Assembly (NCBI RefSeq): GCF_000716445.1
Contig: NZ_JNWK01000004.1
Span: 167,879 to 231,878 of the forward strand
Direction: 5' to 3'
DNA length: 64,000 bases
Source: Streptomyces wedmorensis
Lineage (GTDB): Bacteria > Actinomycetota > Actinomycetes > Streptomycetales > Streptomycetaceae
In this document: positions 1 to 7,927 of the stretch, one piece after another
Position numbering within the stretch: position 1 is the first letter of the stretch
Layout: every line of letters begins with the position of its first letter
Notes under the pieces: model-generated
Seen by the model: the letters and a program-made list of their open reading frames with translations, nothing else
The model's database searches: none
What the model was told of the DNA's origin: nothing
Made by a program: the position numbers and the translations under genes

Positions 1-666
1 CGTACCGGTGGTCGAGGTGTCATGCGCCCGCGGCGCGGCGGAGACGGCCGGAGCCTCGGGGGCGGCGGCGGAGGCGCCGGGGACGGTCGGTGCCGCCGGG
101 CCGGCCGGGGCCCCCGGCGCCGTCGCGGACAGCCGGATCAGCCGGGACTCGCAGTGGTCGAGCCAGCGGGCCTCGGCCTCGGTCTGGAAGATCAGCTGCT
201 CCAGGACGAGCAGCCAGGCGACGTCGTCGCGTTCCCGGGCGCCGCCGCGCTCGACGGCCGCGAGCGCCTGGGCCTTGAGCCGGGTGTAGTCCTGCATCGC
301 CTTGACGGTGTGCCGGCGCTGGGACTGGATGACGTCGCGGATGTCGACGGACGGCGCGCCGACGGCCATGGCGAGCTTGATGGCCAGCTCGTCGCGGGCC
401 GGGCTGGTGCGGTCCACCGGCTTCTCGAACCAGGTCCTGAGCTCGGTGCGACCGTCTTCGGTGATCGTGTAGAGCGCGTGCCCTGCCGCGTCCTCGCCGC
501 TCTGGGCGACCATGCCGTCGCGCTCCAGACGGCTGAGCGTCGTGTAGACCTGGCCGACGTTGAGCGGCCAGGTGGCGCCGGTGCGGGACTCGAACTCCGT
601 ACGGAGCTGGGAGCCGTAGCGAGGGCCGCGTTCGAGGAGGGCGAGGAGCCCGTGGCGGATCGACAT
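1..666 (-). CDS. PadR family transcriptional regulator (C-terminus beyond window)
   Basis: Winged-helix repressor of the PadR family. The visible 222 residues read from the window edge and begin MSIRHGLLALLERGPRYGSQ, the usual PadR N-terminus (recognition region about residues 1-90, 'NVGQVYTTLSRLERDGMV'), followed by a helical C-terminal domain ending in a long Ala/Pro-rich tail that leaves the window. The ATG at 664-666 is chosen because the family motif starts there; it lies inside a 13-bp palindrome and has no upstream ribosome site, so the mRNA may be leaderless and autorepressed. PadR proteins respond to small molecules or stress; the target here is unknown. The reading frame has no stop before base 1, so the gene is incomplete. 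Confidence 0.9.
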   Translation of the reverse strand, partial: MSIRHGLLALLERGPRYGSQLRTEFESRTGATWPLNVGQVYTTLSRLERDGMVAQSGEDAAGHALYTITEDGRTELRTWFEKPVDRTSPARDELAIKLAMAVGAPSVDIRDVIQSQRRHTVKAMQDYTRLKAQALAAVERGGARERDDVAWLLVLEQLIFQTEAEARWLDHCESRLIRLSATAPGAPAGPAAPTVPGASAAAPEAPAVSAAPRAHDTSTTGT

Positions 667-676
667 ACTCAGTATG
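664..676. promoter_or_regulatory. Palindromic operator over the padR start codon
   Basis: CATACTCAGTATG is a perfect 13-bp palindrome about a central C, and its first three bases are the start codon of the PadR gene on the minus strand. Placement over the start suggests autorepression. PadR sites are usually short AT-rich palindromes of this kind; binding is inferred. Confidence 0.6.
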
Positions 677-751
677 TATACCGGGTATGCCGCCGCCGAC
701 AACCGTCCTGAGTGGGAAGCGGCGGGTCCGCCTCAAGGGGGACCCGGGCGC

Positions 752-1522
752 TCAGCGGCGGCGCATCCGCAGGCCGAGGAAGCCGATCCCGAGCCCCATC
801 AGAGCCAGCCCCGCGCCCAGGGTGAGGACGGGAATCCGCTGGTCGGCAAGGGTGGGCGGGGTCTCGGCCGCCAGCCGGGAGCCCGCGGCGGGCAGGGTGG
901 CCGGCACGGCCTCGGGCACCACCGCGTCCTCCTCCCGTACCTCCTCGGGCTCCTCCTCCACGGCCTCCTCGCCGTCCGGCTCTGTAGCGGTTTCGGTACG
1001 AGAAGGATCCGGCGACGGAGCCGTGGCGCTCGCCGACGCGCTCTCGGAGCGGCCGGGGCGCTGCCGCCCCTCACCGGCCGGCCGGCCCGCCAGCGAGGCG
1101 GAGCCGCTGGGCGCCGGGGCGTCGCTGGGCCCGGCGCTCGGCCCGGCGCTCGGCCCGGCGCTCGGCCCGGCCGGGGACCCCGAAGCCGAACCGGCACCGG
1201 TACGGGTACCGGTCGGCGCGGGGGCCGGGGAAACGGGCTTCCCGGACCCTCCGGTGCGCCCCGGCGTGGCAGTGCCGGTGCCAGTGCCGGGACCCGTCGT
1301 GGGAGGGGTCGCGGAAGTCATGGAGGAAGAGGGGGAGACGGACGGCGCCGACGGGGTGGTGCCGGTCGGCGGCGGCGTCGGGGCGGTGGTGCTCACCGAC
1401 GTGTGCGGTGGGTCCGCCGGGTTGGCGATGGGCGCGGCGTACAGGGCGCACGCACCGACGAACGCGCAGGTGAACGCGGGTCGGAGGGCCCGCGCCCGTG
1501 TCCTGCGGAGTGCTGGAGTCAC
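752..1522 (-). CDS. Secreted, C-terminally membrane-anchored Pro/Thr/Ser-rich protein
   Basis: 256 residues. Start GTG at 1520-1522, with GGGAGGGGG just upstream; an ATG further upstream would add 24 residues that look untranslated. Domain plan: short basic N-terminus and hydrophobic signal segment (about residues 8-32), a long low-complexity Pro/Thr/Ser/Ala stalk, an acidic Glu-rich stretch (about residues 175-205), and a C-terminal hydrophobic helix closing with RMRRR. This is the plan of a cell-surface anchored stalk protein. No clear LPxTG or LAxTG motif precedes the last helix, so plain membrane anchoring is more likely than sortase. No catalytic domain is visible; function unknown. Confidence 0.7.
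   Translation of the reverse strand: MTPALRRTRARALRPAFTCAFVGACALYAAPIANPADPPHTSVSTTAPTPPPTGTTPSAPSVSPSSSMTSATPPTTGPGTGTGTATPGRTGGSGKPVSPAPAPTGTRTGAGSASGSPAGPSAGPSAGPSAGPSDAPAPSGSASLAGRPAGEGRQRPGRSESASASATAPSPDPSRTETATEPDGEEAVEEEPEEVREEDAVVPEAVPATLPAAGSRLAAETPPTLADQRIPVLTLGAGLALMGLGIGFLGLRMRRR
1124..1171. repeat. 12-bp tandem repeat (4 copies) coding AGPS
   Basis: Four head-to-tail copies of GCTCGGCCCGGC (first copy one base different) lie inside the stalk of the anchored protein and encode repeated Ala-Gly-Pro-Ser. Copy number is likely to vary between strains by slippage. Confidence 0.8.
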
Positions 1523-1612
1523 CGGGTGACCCCCTCCCGTGCAGAGCCGCCGAGGTAGTCGACTCAGCGTCACATGGCAGGAAGGTTCCGGCATCCGGGC
1601 GGAGGCAGCGGG

Positions 1613-1644
1613 CGTACGGCGACGGCTTTCGCCGTCGCCGTACG
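1613..1644 (-). terminator. Terminator hairpin after the PASTA kinase gene
   Basis: A perfect 14-bp stem (CGTACGGCGACGGC and its complement) closes a TTTC tetraloop just downstream of the kinase stop codon at 1653. There is no U-run, as is usual for Streptomyces hairpin terminators. Confidence 0.75.
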
Positions 1645-1652
1645 ACGGTCGT

Positions 1653-3287
1653 CTACTGCGGCGGGTTGCCCGTCGAGACGCTGAGGGTGAACTCGGCGTC
1701 CTTGTCGGTGATGTCCTGGCCGGCCGGCGGGTACTGCTCCAGGACCGTGCCTTCGCCGTACGTGGACTCGTCCACCGGCGTCTGGGTCATGATCTTCCAC
1801 CCGGCCGCCTGGACGCAGGCCTTCACCGACTGGATGTTCTTGTAGGTGAAGTTCGGGACCTCGAACTTGGAGGGGTCGTCGCTCGACTCGTCCGGCTGCG
1901 AGCATTCCTTCGGGTCGATCGTCTTGGTCAGGTCCGGACCCTTGTGGCCGGGCGCCGCCGTCTGGCTCTGCTGGGTGTCGGTCCCGCCGGTGCCGCCGGC
2001 CTCCGGGTCCTTGTCCTCGTCGAGGTTGAGCGCGACGAGGAGTCCGCCGACCGCGAGGAGGGCGACCGCGATCGCGCCCACGAGCACCGGGGTGTTCCGT
2101 CGGGAGCCGCCGCCGGACGGGGTGGGGGCGTACTGCGCGGGCGCCGGGGTGGGCGCGTACGGCGCGGGCGTCGGCACCGAGGCGTACGGCGCCGGCGTCG
2201 GGGCCTGCTGCGGGTAGCCGTACGCGGGGCCCGGCGCCGGAGTGGTGGGGCCGTAGGGGCCGGGCTGCGGCGTCGGCGGCTGGTACGGCTGCTGCAGGCC
2301 GTGCGGGGTGGGCGGCGGGGTCTGACCGACCGGCGGGAAGACCGCCGAGCCGACGCCCGCGCCGCTGCTGACCGGACCGCCCTGGACGATCATCGGGGCA
2401 CCGGTCTGGCCGGCCGCGAGCACTCGCAGGCACTCGTCGCGCATCGCCGCCGCGCTCGGGAAGCGCTCGTTCGGGTTCTTCCGCAGCGCGCGGGCGACGA
2501 GCGCGTCCATCGCCGGCGTCACCGCGCGGTTGACGGACGACGGGGCGACCGGCTCCTCCTGCACGTGCGCGTACGCGATGGCGAGGGGGGAGTCGGCGTC
2601 GAAGGGCAGACGGCCCGTCAGCAGCTGGAAGAGCATGATGCCGACCGAATAAAGGTCGGAGCGGGCGTCCACCGCGCGCCCGAGGGCCTGCTCGGGGGAG
2701 AGGTACTGCGGGGTGCCGACGACCATGCCGGTCTGCGTCATCGAGGTGACCCCGGACTGCATGGCCCGCGCGATGCCGAAGTCCATGACCTTGACGACGC
2801 CGCGCTTGGTCGTCATCACGTTGCCGGGCTTGATGTCGCGGTGGACCAGGCCCATCTCGTGGCTGACCTCGAGGGCGGCCAGCACGTCGCCCGTCACCTT
2901 GAGCGCCTTGTCGGCGGGCATCGCGCCGTACTGCTGGATGTCCGAGGCGAGGACCGAGCCGAGCGGCTGGCCCTCCACGTACTCCATGACGATGTACGGC
3001 ATGACGGCGCCGTCGAGGGTGTCCTCGCCGGTGTCGAAGACCGAGACGATGTTCGTGTGCGAAAGCTTCGCGACGGCCTGCGCCTCACGGCGGAAGCGCT
3101 CGCGGAAGGACTGCTCCCGGCCGAGTTCGGTGTGCAGCGTCTTGATCGCGACCTGGCGGTCGAGGGCGCTGTCGTAGGCCAGGTACACGGACGCCATGCC
3201 GCCCTCGCCGAGAAGATCGCGCAGCTGGTACCGGCCGCCCGCGACCGAACCGCCCGCATAGCGGCCCTGTGCGCCGTCCTGGCTCAT
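1653..3287 (-). CDS. Membrane Ser/Thr protein kinase with one extracellular PASTA domain
   Basis: 544-residue Hanks-type kinase. Gly-loop LGEGGMASVY at about 26-35, catalytic Lys49 (VAIK), HRD at 149-151 (VHRDIKPGN), DFG at 169-171, and an activation loop SMTQTGMVVGTPQYLSPEQ with Thr residues at about 181-186 in the PknB autophosphorylation position. A Pro/Tyr/Gln-rich linker (about 320-410) leads to a membrane helix (VLVGAIAVALLAVGGLLVA) and a single C-terminal PASTA domain. PASTA domains bind muropeptide or lipid II fragments, so this kinase probably senses the wall and phosphorylates cytosolic division, wall or translation proteins. PknB proper has four PASTA repeats; one here suggests an accessory sensor. 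Divergent from a second kinase; a hairpin follows the stop. Confidence 0.95.
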   Translation of the reverse strand: MSQDGAQGRYAGGSVAGGRYQLRDLLGEGGMASVYLAYDSALDRQVAIKTLHTELGREQSFRERFRREAQAVAKLSHTNIVSVFDTGEDTLDGAVMPYIVMEYVEGQPLGSVLASDIQQYGAMPADKALKVTGDVLAALEVSHEMGLVHRDIKPGNVMTTKRGVVKVMDFGIARAMQSGVTSMTQTGMVVGTPQYLSPEQALGRAVDARSDLYSVGIMLFQLLTGRLPFDADSPLAIAYAHVQEEPVAPSSVNRAVTPAMDALVARALRKNPNERFPSAAAMRDECLRVLAAGQTGAPMIVQGGPVSSGAGVGSAVFPPVGQTPPPTPHGLQQPYQPPTPQPGPYGPTTPAPGPAYGYPQQAPTPAPYASVPTPAPYAPTPAPAQYAPTPSGGGSRRNTPVLVGAIAVALLAVGGLLVALNLDEDKDPEAGGTGGTDTQQSQTAAPGHKGPDLTKTIDPKECSQPDESSDDPSKFEVPNFTYKNIQSVKACVQAAGWKIMTQTPVDESTYGEGTVLEQYPPAGQDITDKDAEFTLSVSTGNPPQ

Positions 3288-3562
3288 CTGTGCTTCCCCC
3301 TACGCGCGCGTGGCGGCGTTGATCCGGATTTTCTCGGCCAAGTCTGCCCGAGGGCAGTGACACGTCAAGCCGGGTGCCCGTTCCGTGACCCTCCGCACAG
3401 GAACCCTCTCCGAAGCGTTTCGGCGGCGGCCGGACGACGTCACCGAATTTGCACAGGTGTACGGGGACGGGGTTGGATGGCCGGTCCATCTCGGACCGTG
3501 ATGTCGTACGGAGCCTGTAGCGTGACGACTGGACACGGCACGACAGACGACGGCGAGGACTG

Positions 3563-5164
3563 ATGGCACCCGAATCCGGAGCAGATGGCGGTGTGCCGGA
3601 CGCGGCAGCGGAGTCCTGGGGCGTCGGCGGGGTCGTCGGTGACGGACGCTACCGCCTGACGCACCGTCTGGGCCGCGGCGGCATGGCGGAGGTCTTCGCC
3701 GCCGAGGACGTACGGCTCGGCCGCACGGTCGCGGTGAAGCTGCTCCGCGCCGACCTCGCCGAGGACCCGGTCTCCAAGGCCCGCTTCACGCGCGAGGCGC
3801 AGTCGGTCGCCGGCCTCAACCACCACGCCATCGTCGCCGTGTACGACTCCGGCGAGGACCTGGTGTCCGGCCGGCCCGTGCCGTACATCGTGATGGAGCT
3901 CGTCGAGGGCCGCACCATCCGCGACCTGCTGCTCAGCGCCGAGGCGCCCGGGCCCGAGCAGGCCCTCATCATCGTCTCCGGCGTCCTGGAGGCGCTGGCC
4001 TACTCGCACCAGCACGGCATCGTGCACCGCGACATCAAGCCGGCGAACGTCATCATCACGCACACCGGCGCGGTGAAGGTCATGGACTTCGGCATCGCCC
4101 GTGCCCTGCACGGCGCGCAGTCGACGATGACCCAGACCGGCATGGTCATGGGCACCCCCCAGTACCTCTCCCCCGAGCAGGCGCTCGGCAAGGCCGTCGA
4201 CCACCGCTCCGACCTGTACGCGACGGGCTGCCTGCTCTACGAACTCCTCGCGCTGCGGCCCCCCTTCACCGGCGAGACGCCGCTCTCCGTCGTGTACCAG
4301 CACGTGCAGGACGCGCCGGTCCCGCCGTCCGAGGTCACCGCGGGGGTGCCGCCGGAGCTCGACGGGCTGGTGATGCGCTCCCTCGCGAAGGACCCGGACG
4401 ACCGGTTCCAGAGCGCCGAGGAGATGCGCGGGCTCATCCAGTACGGCCTGCAGATGCTCCAGCAGCTCGGCGGCCACACCGGCACCTGGAACACCGGACC
4501 GGTCGACATGCACGACGGCGGACGCACCCCCGCCGGCGGCATGGCCGCGACCACCGCGATGGGCCACCCCATGCACGGGGAGACCGCGCAGGGCCCGCTC
4601 CTCCCGCCGATGAACCCGGACGACGGCGGGTACGGCGGTTACGACGGCGGCACGGGCGGCACCGGCGGCTACGGCCAGGACGGGTCGTACGGCTCGCAGG
4701 GCGGTGGCAACGGCGGCCGCGGCAAGCTGTGGCTGTTCGTCGCGCTCGCGCTGATCGCGGTCGTCGCCGGTGTCGTGTACGCGATCGACAAGGCCGCCGA
4801 CAAGAACGGCGACGTGAAGACGCCGACGACCGTCAGCAACTCGCCGTCGACGGCCTCCGAGGAGCCCACGCCGTCGGAGGAGCCCACCGAGGAGCAGACG
4901 CAGGAGAGCACCTCGGACGGCGGCGCGACCCAGGAGCCGTGGAACCCGCCGACGACGCGCACGCCGACCGAGCCCACGGGCACGCCGACGACGGAACCGC
5001 CGACGGAACCGACCACGGAGCCGCCGACCGAGCCCACGGGCACGCCGACCGGCACGAGCGAGCCGCCGACCGACCCCACCACGGACCCGGGGACCGACCC
5101 CACCGACGACTCGGGCGGCGGCGGGAACCCGGGCACCCCTCCGTCGACCGGATCGGCCCGCTGA
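3563..5164 (+). CDS. Membrane Ser/Thr protein kinase with Pro/Thr-rich outer tail
   Basis: 533-residue Hanks-type kinase, complete motifs: Gly-loop LGRGGMAEVF (about 36-45), Lys59 (VAVK), HRD 155-157, DFG 175-177, and activation loop TMTQTGMVMGTPQYLSPEQ almost identical to that of its divergent neighbour. A Gly/Tyr/Asp-rich juxtamembrane region precedes one helix (about 388-410, WLFVALALIAVVAGVVYAI). The outside part has no PASTA domain: it is acidic, then a Thr-Glu-Pro repeat region (TEPPTEPTTEPP-like) to the end. Start ATG chosen as the first in frame ahead of the kinase domain. The shared loop and head-to-head layout suggest the two kinases arose by duplication and may trans-phosphorylate. 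Ligand unknown. Confidence 0.93.
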   Translation: MAPESGADGGVPDAAAESWGVGGVVGDGRYRLTHRLGRGGMAEVFAAEDVRLGRTVAVKLLRADLAEDPVSKARFTREAQSVAGLNHHAIVAVYDSGEDLVSGRPVPYIVMELVEGRTIRDLLLSAEAPGPEQALIIVSGVLEALAYSHQHGIVHRDIKPANVIITHTGAVKVMDFGIARALHGAQSTMTQTGMVMGTPQYLSPEQALGKAVDHRSDLYATGCLLYELLALRPPFTGETPLSVVYQHVQDAPVPPSEVTAGVPPELDGLVMRSLAKDPDDRFQSAEEMRGLIQYGLQMLQQLGGHTGTWNTGPVDMHDGGRTPAGGMAATTAMGHPMHGETAQGPLLPPMNPDDGGYGGYDGGTGGTGGYGQDGSYGSQGGGNGGRGKLWLFVALALIAVVAGVVYAIDKAADKNGDVKTPTTVSNSPSTASEEPTPSEEPTEEQTQESTSDGGATQEPWNPPTTRTPTEPTGTPTTEPPTEPTTEPPTEPTGTPTGTSEPPTDPTTDPGTDPTDDSGGGGNPGTPPSTGSAR

Positions 5165-5188
5165 CACGACCGCCCGCGGGCCCCGGCC

Positions 5189-6313
5189 TCAGCCGGCGAA
5201 CGCGTCGCGCACCGCCTCGTACTCACGGGTCCACCAGACCGCCAGGGCCGACACCGCAGGAAACTGCGGGTCGGCCCTTCGGTCGTGCAGCTGGTAGCGC
5301 CAGCGCAGCGTCCAGAAGTCGTTGAGCCGCTCCCACCACACCCGGTGCGCCGCCGTCGCGAGCTCGCCGCCGCAGGCACCGGTCGCCCGCCGGTACGCGC
5401 GCGCGTACGCCCGGACCTTCTCCAGGGCCAGCTCGCCCTCGGGCCGTACGAAGAAGATGGCGGCGGCCCTGACGGCCTCCTCGGCCCTGGGACGGACCCC
5501 GAGCCGGTCCCAGTCGACGATCGCGGCGGGCTCGGCGCCCCGGTAGAGCAGGTTCAGGGGGTGGAAGTCGCCGTGCACCCAGCCGGCGGCGGCGGCCGGC
5601 GGGGGCCGGTGGTGGGCGTGCTGGGCGAGCAGCCGGCGGCGCTCCCTGAGCCGGTGCTCGGCGAGCGCGTCGAAGCTGTCGCGCGGGCGGTGCGCGCGGG
5701 CGAGGCGGATGAGTTCGTCGATGGCCCGGAAGGTGTCCTGGAGGTCGGCGCTGGCGCGGTCGTCGGAGTGGGGCGGGCCGGCCGGGCCGGAGGGTTCCAT
5801 GACCCGGTCGAGGGCGATGTGGACCTGTCCGAGCAGGGTGCCGAGGCGGCGGGAGCAGCCGGCGGTGAGCTGGGCGCCGTCGCGGTGGCGGCCGTCGATC
5901 CAGGGGTGCAGGGCGTAGCAGTGGCCGTCGACGACGGCGACCGTGCGGCCTTCGGCGTCGGCGAGCGGCGGGGCGACGGGCAGGCCGAGGGCGTGCAGGC
6001 GCTGGGTGGCGCGGTGCTGGCGGACGATGGTGGCGCGGTCGGCGGTGGGCGCGTCCAGGTGCTGTTTCAGGAAGTACGTGCCGCGCGTGGTGGTGAGGCG
6101 GAAGCCTCGGTTGAGCAGGCCCTCGGTGACGGGCACGCAGGCGAGGGGCTCTCCGGCGTGCCGGTGGCGGCGCAGCAGTGTGCGGACGGGCGGGGCACCC
6201 GCAGGACGCGCGTGCCGTCCGGCGGGCGGGGCACCGACGGGCCCGGGGGCCACCGGGCAGGTGCCTGCCGAGGCGTCGGGCGGCGCGGCGGGGTGTTCAG
6301 ATGAGCGCGGCAC
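5189..6313 (-). CDS. APH-family small-molecule phosphotransferase
   Basis: 374 residues of the aminoglycoside/choline/homoserine phosphotransferase superfamily. The Brenner box WVHGDFHPLNLL (His-Gly-Asp...Asn) carries the catalytic Asp, and the following IVDWDRLG carries the metal-binding Asp; N-terminal GLLNRGFRLTTTRGTYFLK is the ATP-side beta sheet with its Lys. The substrate cannot be read from sequence; homologues are often annotated as resistance enzymes without proof. The GTG at 6311-6313 gives a Pro/Ala-rich leader of about 40 residues; a GTG at 6253 is an alternative, so the start is uncertain. Lies 15 bp after the FMN-barrel gene and may be cotranscribed with it. Confidence 0.85.
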   Translation of the reverse strand: MPRSSEHPAAPPDASAGTCPVAPGPVGAPPAGRHARPAGAPPVRTLLRRHRHAGEPLACVPVTEGLLNRGFRLTTTRGTYFLKQHLDAPTADRATIVRQHRATQRLHALGLPVAPPLADAEGRTVAVVDGHCYALHPWIDGRHRDGAQLTAGCSRRLGTLLGQVHIALDRVMEPSGPAGPPHSDDRASADLQDTFRAIDELIRLARAHRPRDSFDALAEHRLRERRRLLAQHAHHRPPPAAAAGWVHGDFHPLNLLYRGAEPAAIVDWDRLGVRPRAEEAVRAAAIFFVRPEGELALEKVRAYARAYRRATGACGGELATAAHRVWWERLNDFWTLRWRYQLHDRRADPQFPAVSALAVWWTREYEAVRDAFAG

Positions 6314-6328
6314 CCGCCAGATGTTAGA

Positions 6329-6781
6329 TCACGCTACGTGGTGGAGGTGTCGCCTTACGGAAGGGGTGGCGGCCCGGGCCGTCGGGGTCTCGCTCGTGTA
6401 GTCGAGCGCGTGCACCGTCACGAACTGCGGTTCGATGCGCATGAAGACCGGGACGAACGGTTCGCCGTCCACGGTCTCCGGTTCGGGCCCGAAGGCCGCG
6501 AGTTCCTCGGCGGTCGGCTCGACGATCTCGGCGGTGCCGGTGAACTGCACGGACCAGAGGTTCTCGGACCCGGAGTTGAGGTTGTCCGCCCCGTACGCGA
6601 CGACGCTGCCGTTGCAGGCACGGTGGTAGTCGAGCCCCTGGTGCATCCGGAGCAGGACGCGGCCGTCGGAAACGATGTGCCGTGCGGGGGCGACGAACGG
6701 CATCGCCCGCATGCTCGTCGCCACTCGGCCGTAGGACACGCGGCGGAGCAGCTCGATGGCGCGGATCTCGTCGGTGGACAT
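6329..6781 (-). CDS. Pyridoxamine-5'-phosphate-oxidase-like FMN/F420-barrel protein
   Basis: 150 residues, split beta-barrel fold of the PNPOx-like family (start motif MSTDEIRAIELLRRVSYGRVAT, then 'MPFVAPARHIVSDGRVLLRMHQG'). Such proteins bind FMN, F420 or haem and are common in actinobacterial dormancy and redox stress regulons; the exact reaction is unknown. Start ATG at 6781 is preferred over a GTG-less upstream ATG at 6805 because family members begin at this motif. A DevR/OsdR-type operator lies about 57 bp upstream, and the neighbouring response-regulator gene belongs to the same regulator family, so hypoxia or redox control is likely. Confidence 0.85.
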   Translation of the reverse strand: MSTDEIRAIELLRRVSYGRVATSMRAMPFVAPARHIVSDGRVLLRMHQGLDYHRACNGSVVAYGADNLNSGSENLWSVQFTGTAEIVEPTAEELAAFGPEPETVDGEPFVPVFMRIEPQFVTVHALDYTSETPTARAATPSVRRHLHHVA

Positions 6782-6837
6782 GGTTCCACTGTCCGCCACC
6801 GGCACCGTGTCGGGAAAGGGGCCCCTGCCCCGGTTCG

Positions 6838-6857
6838 GCGGGGACGTAGGTCCCGAA
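6838..6857. promoter_or_regulatory. DevR/DosR-OsdR-type operator
   Basis: GCGGGGACGTAGGTCCCGAA holds a perfect GGGAC-N4-GTCCC core and the full right half GTCCCSAA of the DosR consensus TTSGGGACTWWAGTCCCSAA; four outer or spacer bases differ. It sits 57 bp upstream of the FMN-barrel gene start, and 67 bp after the end of a DevR-family response regulator gene. Binding is inferred from the match. Confidence 0.7.
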
Positions 6858-6923
6858 AACGACCTGGGGCCCCGGTCTGGTCCGTACGGGTGAGGTACGA
6901 ACCGGTCCGGAGCCGTGCGGAGG

Positions 6924-7583
6924 TCAGTGACGCTCGGCCTGGAGCCGTGCCACGTACGCGGCGGCCTGCGAGCGCCGCTCCATGCCCAGCTTCGACAGCA
7001 GGCTGGAGACGTAGTTCTTGATGGTCTTCTCCGCGAGGTGGAGCCGCTCGCCGATCACCCGGTTGGTCAGGCCCTCGCCGATCAGGTCCAGGATCCTGCG
7101 CTCCTGCTCCGTCAGGTTGGCGAGCTTGTCGTCACCCTTGGGGTTGTTGCCGTCGCGCAGCCGCTCCAGGACGCGGGCGGTCGCCACCGGGTCGAGCAGC
7201 GACTTGCCGGCCGCCACGTCCCGCACGGCGTTCAGCAGTTCGTTGCCCCGGATGGCCTTGAGGACGTAACCCGAGGCCCCGGCCATGATCGCGTCGAAGA
7301 GCGCCTCGTCGTCGGCGTACGACGTCAGCATCAGGCATTTGATCGACTCGTCGTGCGAGCGGATCTCGCGGCACACCTCCACGCCGCTGCCGTCGGGCAG
7401 CCGGACGTCGAGCACCGCGACGTCGGGGCGGGTCGCGGGGATCCTGACCAGCGCGTCCGCCGCCGTGCCGGCCTCGCCGACCACCTCGATGTCGTCCTCC
7501 ACGGAGAGCAGCTCGTGGACGCCGCGCCGGACGACTTCATGGTCGTCCAGCAGAAATACCCGGATTTTTCCATCTTCGCGCAC
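6924..7583 (-). CDS. NarL/FixJ (DevR/OsdR-like) orphan response regulator
   Basis: 219 residues. Receiver domain (about 7-125) with acidic pair LLDDHE, phospho-acceptor Asp in VAVLDVRLPDGSG, the Thr/Ser switch position in MLTSYAD and Lys in YVLKA. C-terminal LuxR-type helix-turn-helix (about 150-215): LTEQERRILDLIGEGLTNRV then KTIKNYVSSLLSKLG. The RGNELL...KSLLDP linker is typical of the DevR/OsdR branch. GTG start at 7581-7583; no strong ribosome site. No histidine kinase gene is adjacent, so it is an orphan. From memory, the S. coelicolor counterpart (SCO3818) was reported to accept phosphate from a non-cognate kinase, SCO0203. The nearby DevR-type box suggests that its target is next door. 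Confidence 0.9.
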   Translation of the reverse strand: MREDGKIRVFLLDDHEVVRRGVHELLSVEDDIEVVGEAGTAADALVRIPATRPDVAVLDVRLPDGSGVEVCREIRSHDESIKCLMLTSYADDEALFDAIMAGASGYVLKAIRGNELLNAVRDVAAGKSLLDPVATARVLERLRDGNNPKGDDKLANLTEQERRILDLIGEGLTNRVIGERLHLAEKTIKNYVSSLLSKLGMERRSQAAAYVARLQAERH

Positions 7584-7927
7584 GACGTCAGTCTCACATA
7601 TTGGCTCTTCCCGCGCCCGGGGTGCGCGGGATAACGTGCCCGTTGTTCCGGCGGCCCCTTCAAGCCGCTGCCGACGCGCTGACCAGCCGCGCTTCCCGCT
7701 TTTCTCGATTTACTTGGAAATCCAAGCAAAATCGCAGGTCAAGTGGGGTTTCGCGGGAATGCTGCGCTGTGGGTAACGTGCCTATGACAGGGGCGCTCGC
7801 CGGGGCACCTGTCACGCCCGACCCCGGCCGCGTCGCACCCACCCCGTGCGAAGGGTACGGATAAGGCGGAGAGCCGCACTGGCCTTACCGGCGAACCCGG
7901 GGGCCGGACCGACGGAGGAGCACGCAC
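7584..7927. promoter_or_regulatory. Divergent intergenic region upstream of bkdA
   Basis: 344 bases with no convincing gene. The stretch about 7698-7735 is markedly AT-rich for this genome and centres on CTTGGA-AA-TCCAAG (7713-7726), a perfect inverted repeat with 2-base gap, a plausible Lrp/AsnC-type or other operator for the bkd operon. GACGGAGGAG at 7911-7920 is the bkdA ribosome site. Confidence 0.55.
7713..7726. promoter_or_regulatory. Inverted-repeat operator candidate upstream of bkdA
   Basis: CTTGGAAATCCAAG has perfect 6-base arms separated by two bases in an AT-rich block about 200 bp before bkdA. Bkd operons of Streptomyces are known to be controlled by an Lrp/AsnC-type BkdR; whether this is that site is inference. 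Confidence 0.4.

Noticed and set aside
752..870. Sortase anchoring of the surface protein
   Set aside because: LPAAGS lies too far before the last helix and no LPxTG or LAxTG was found.
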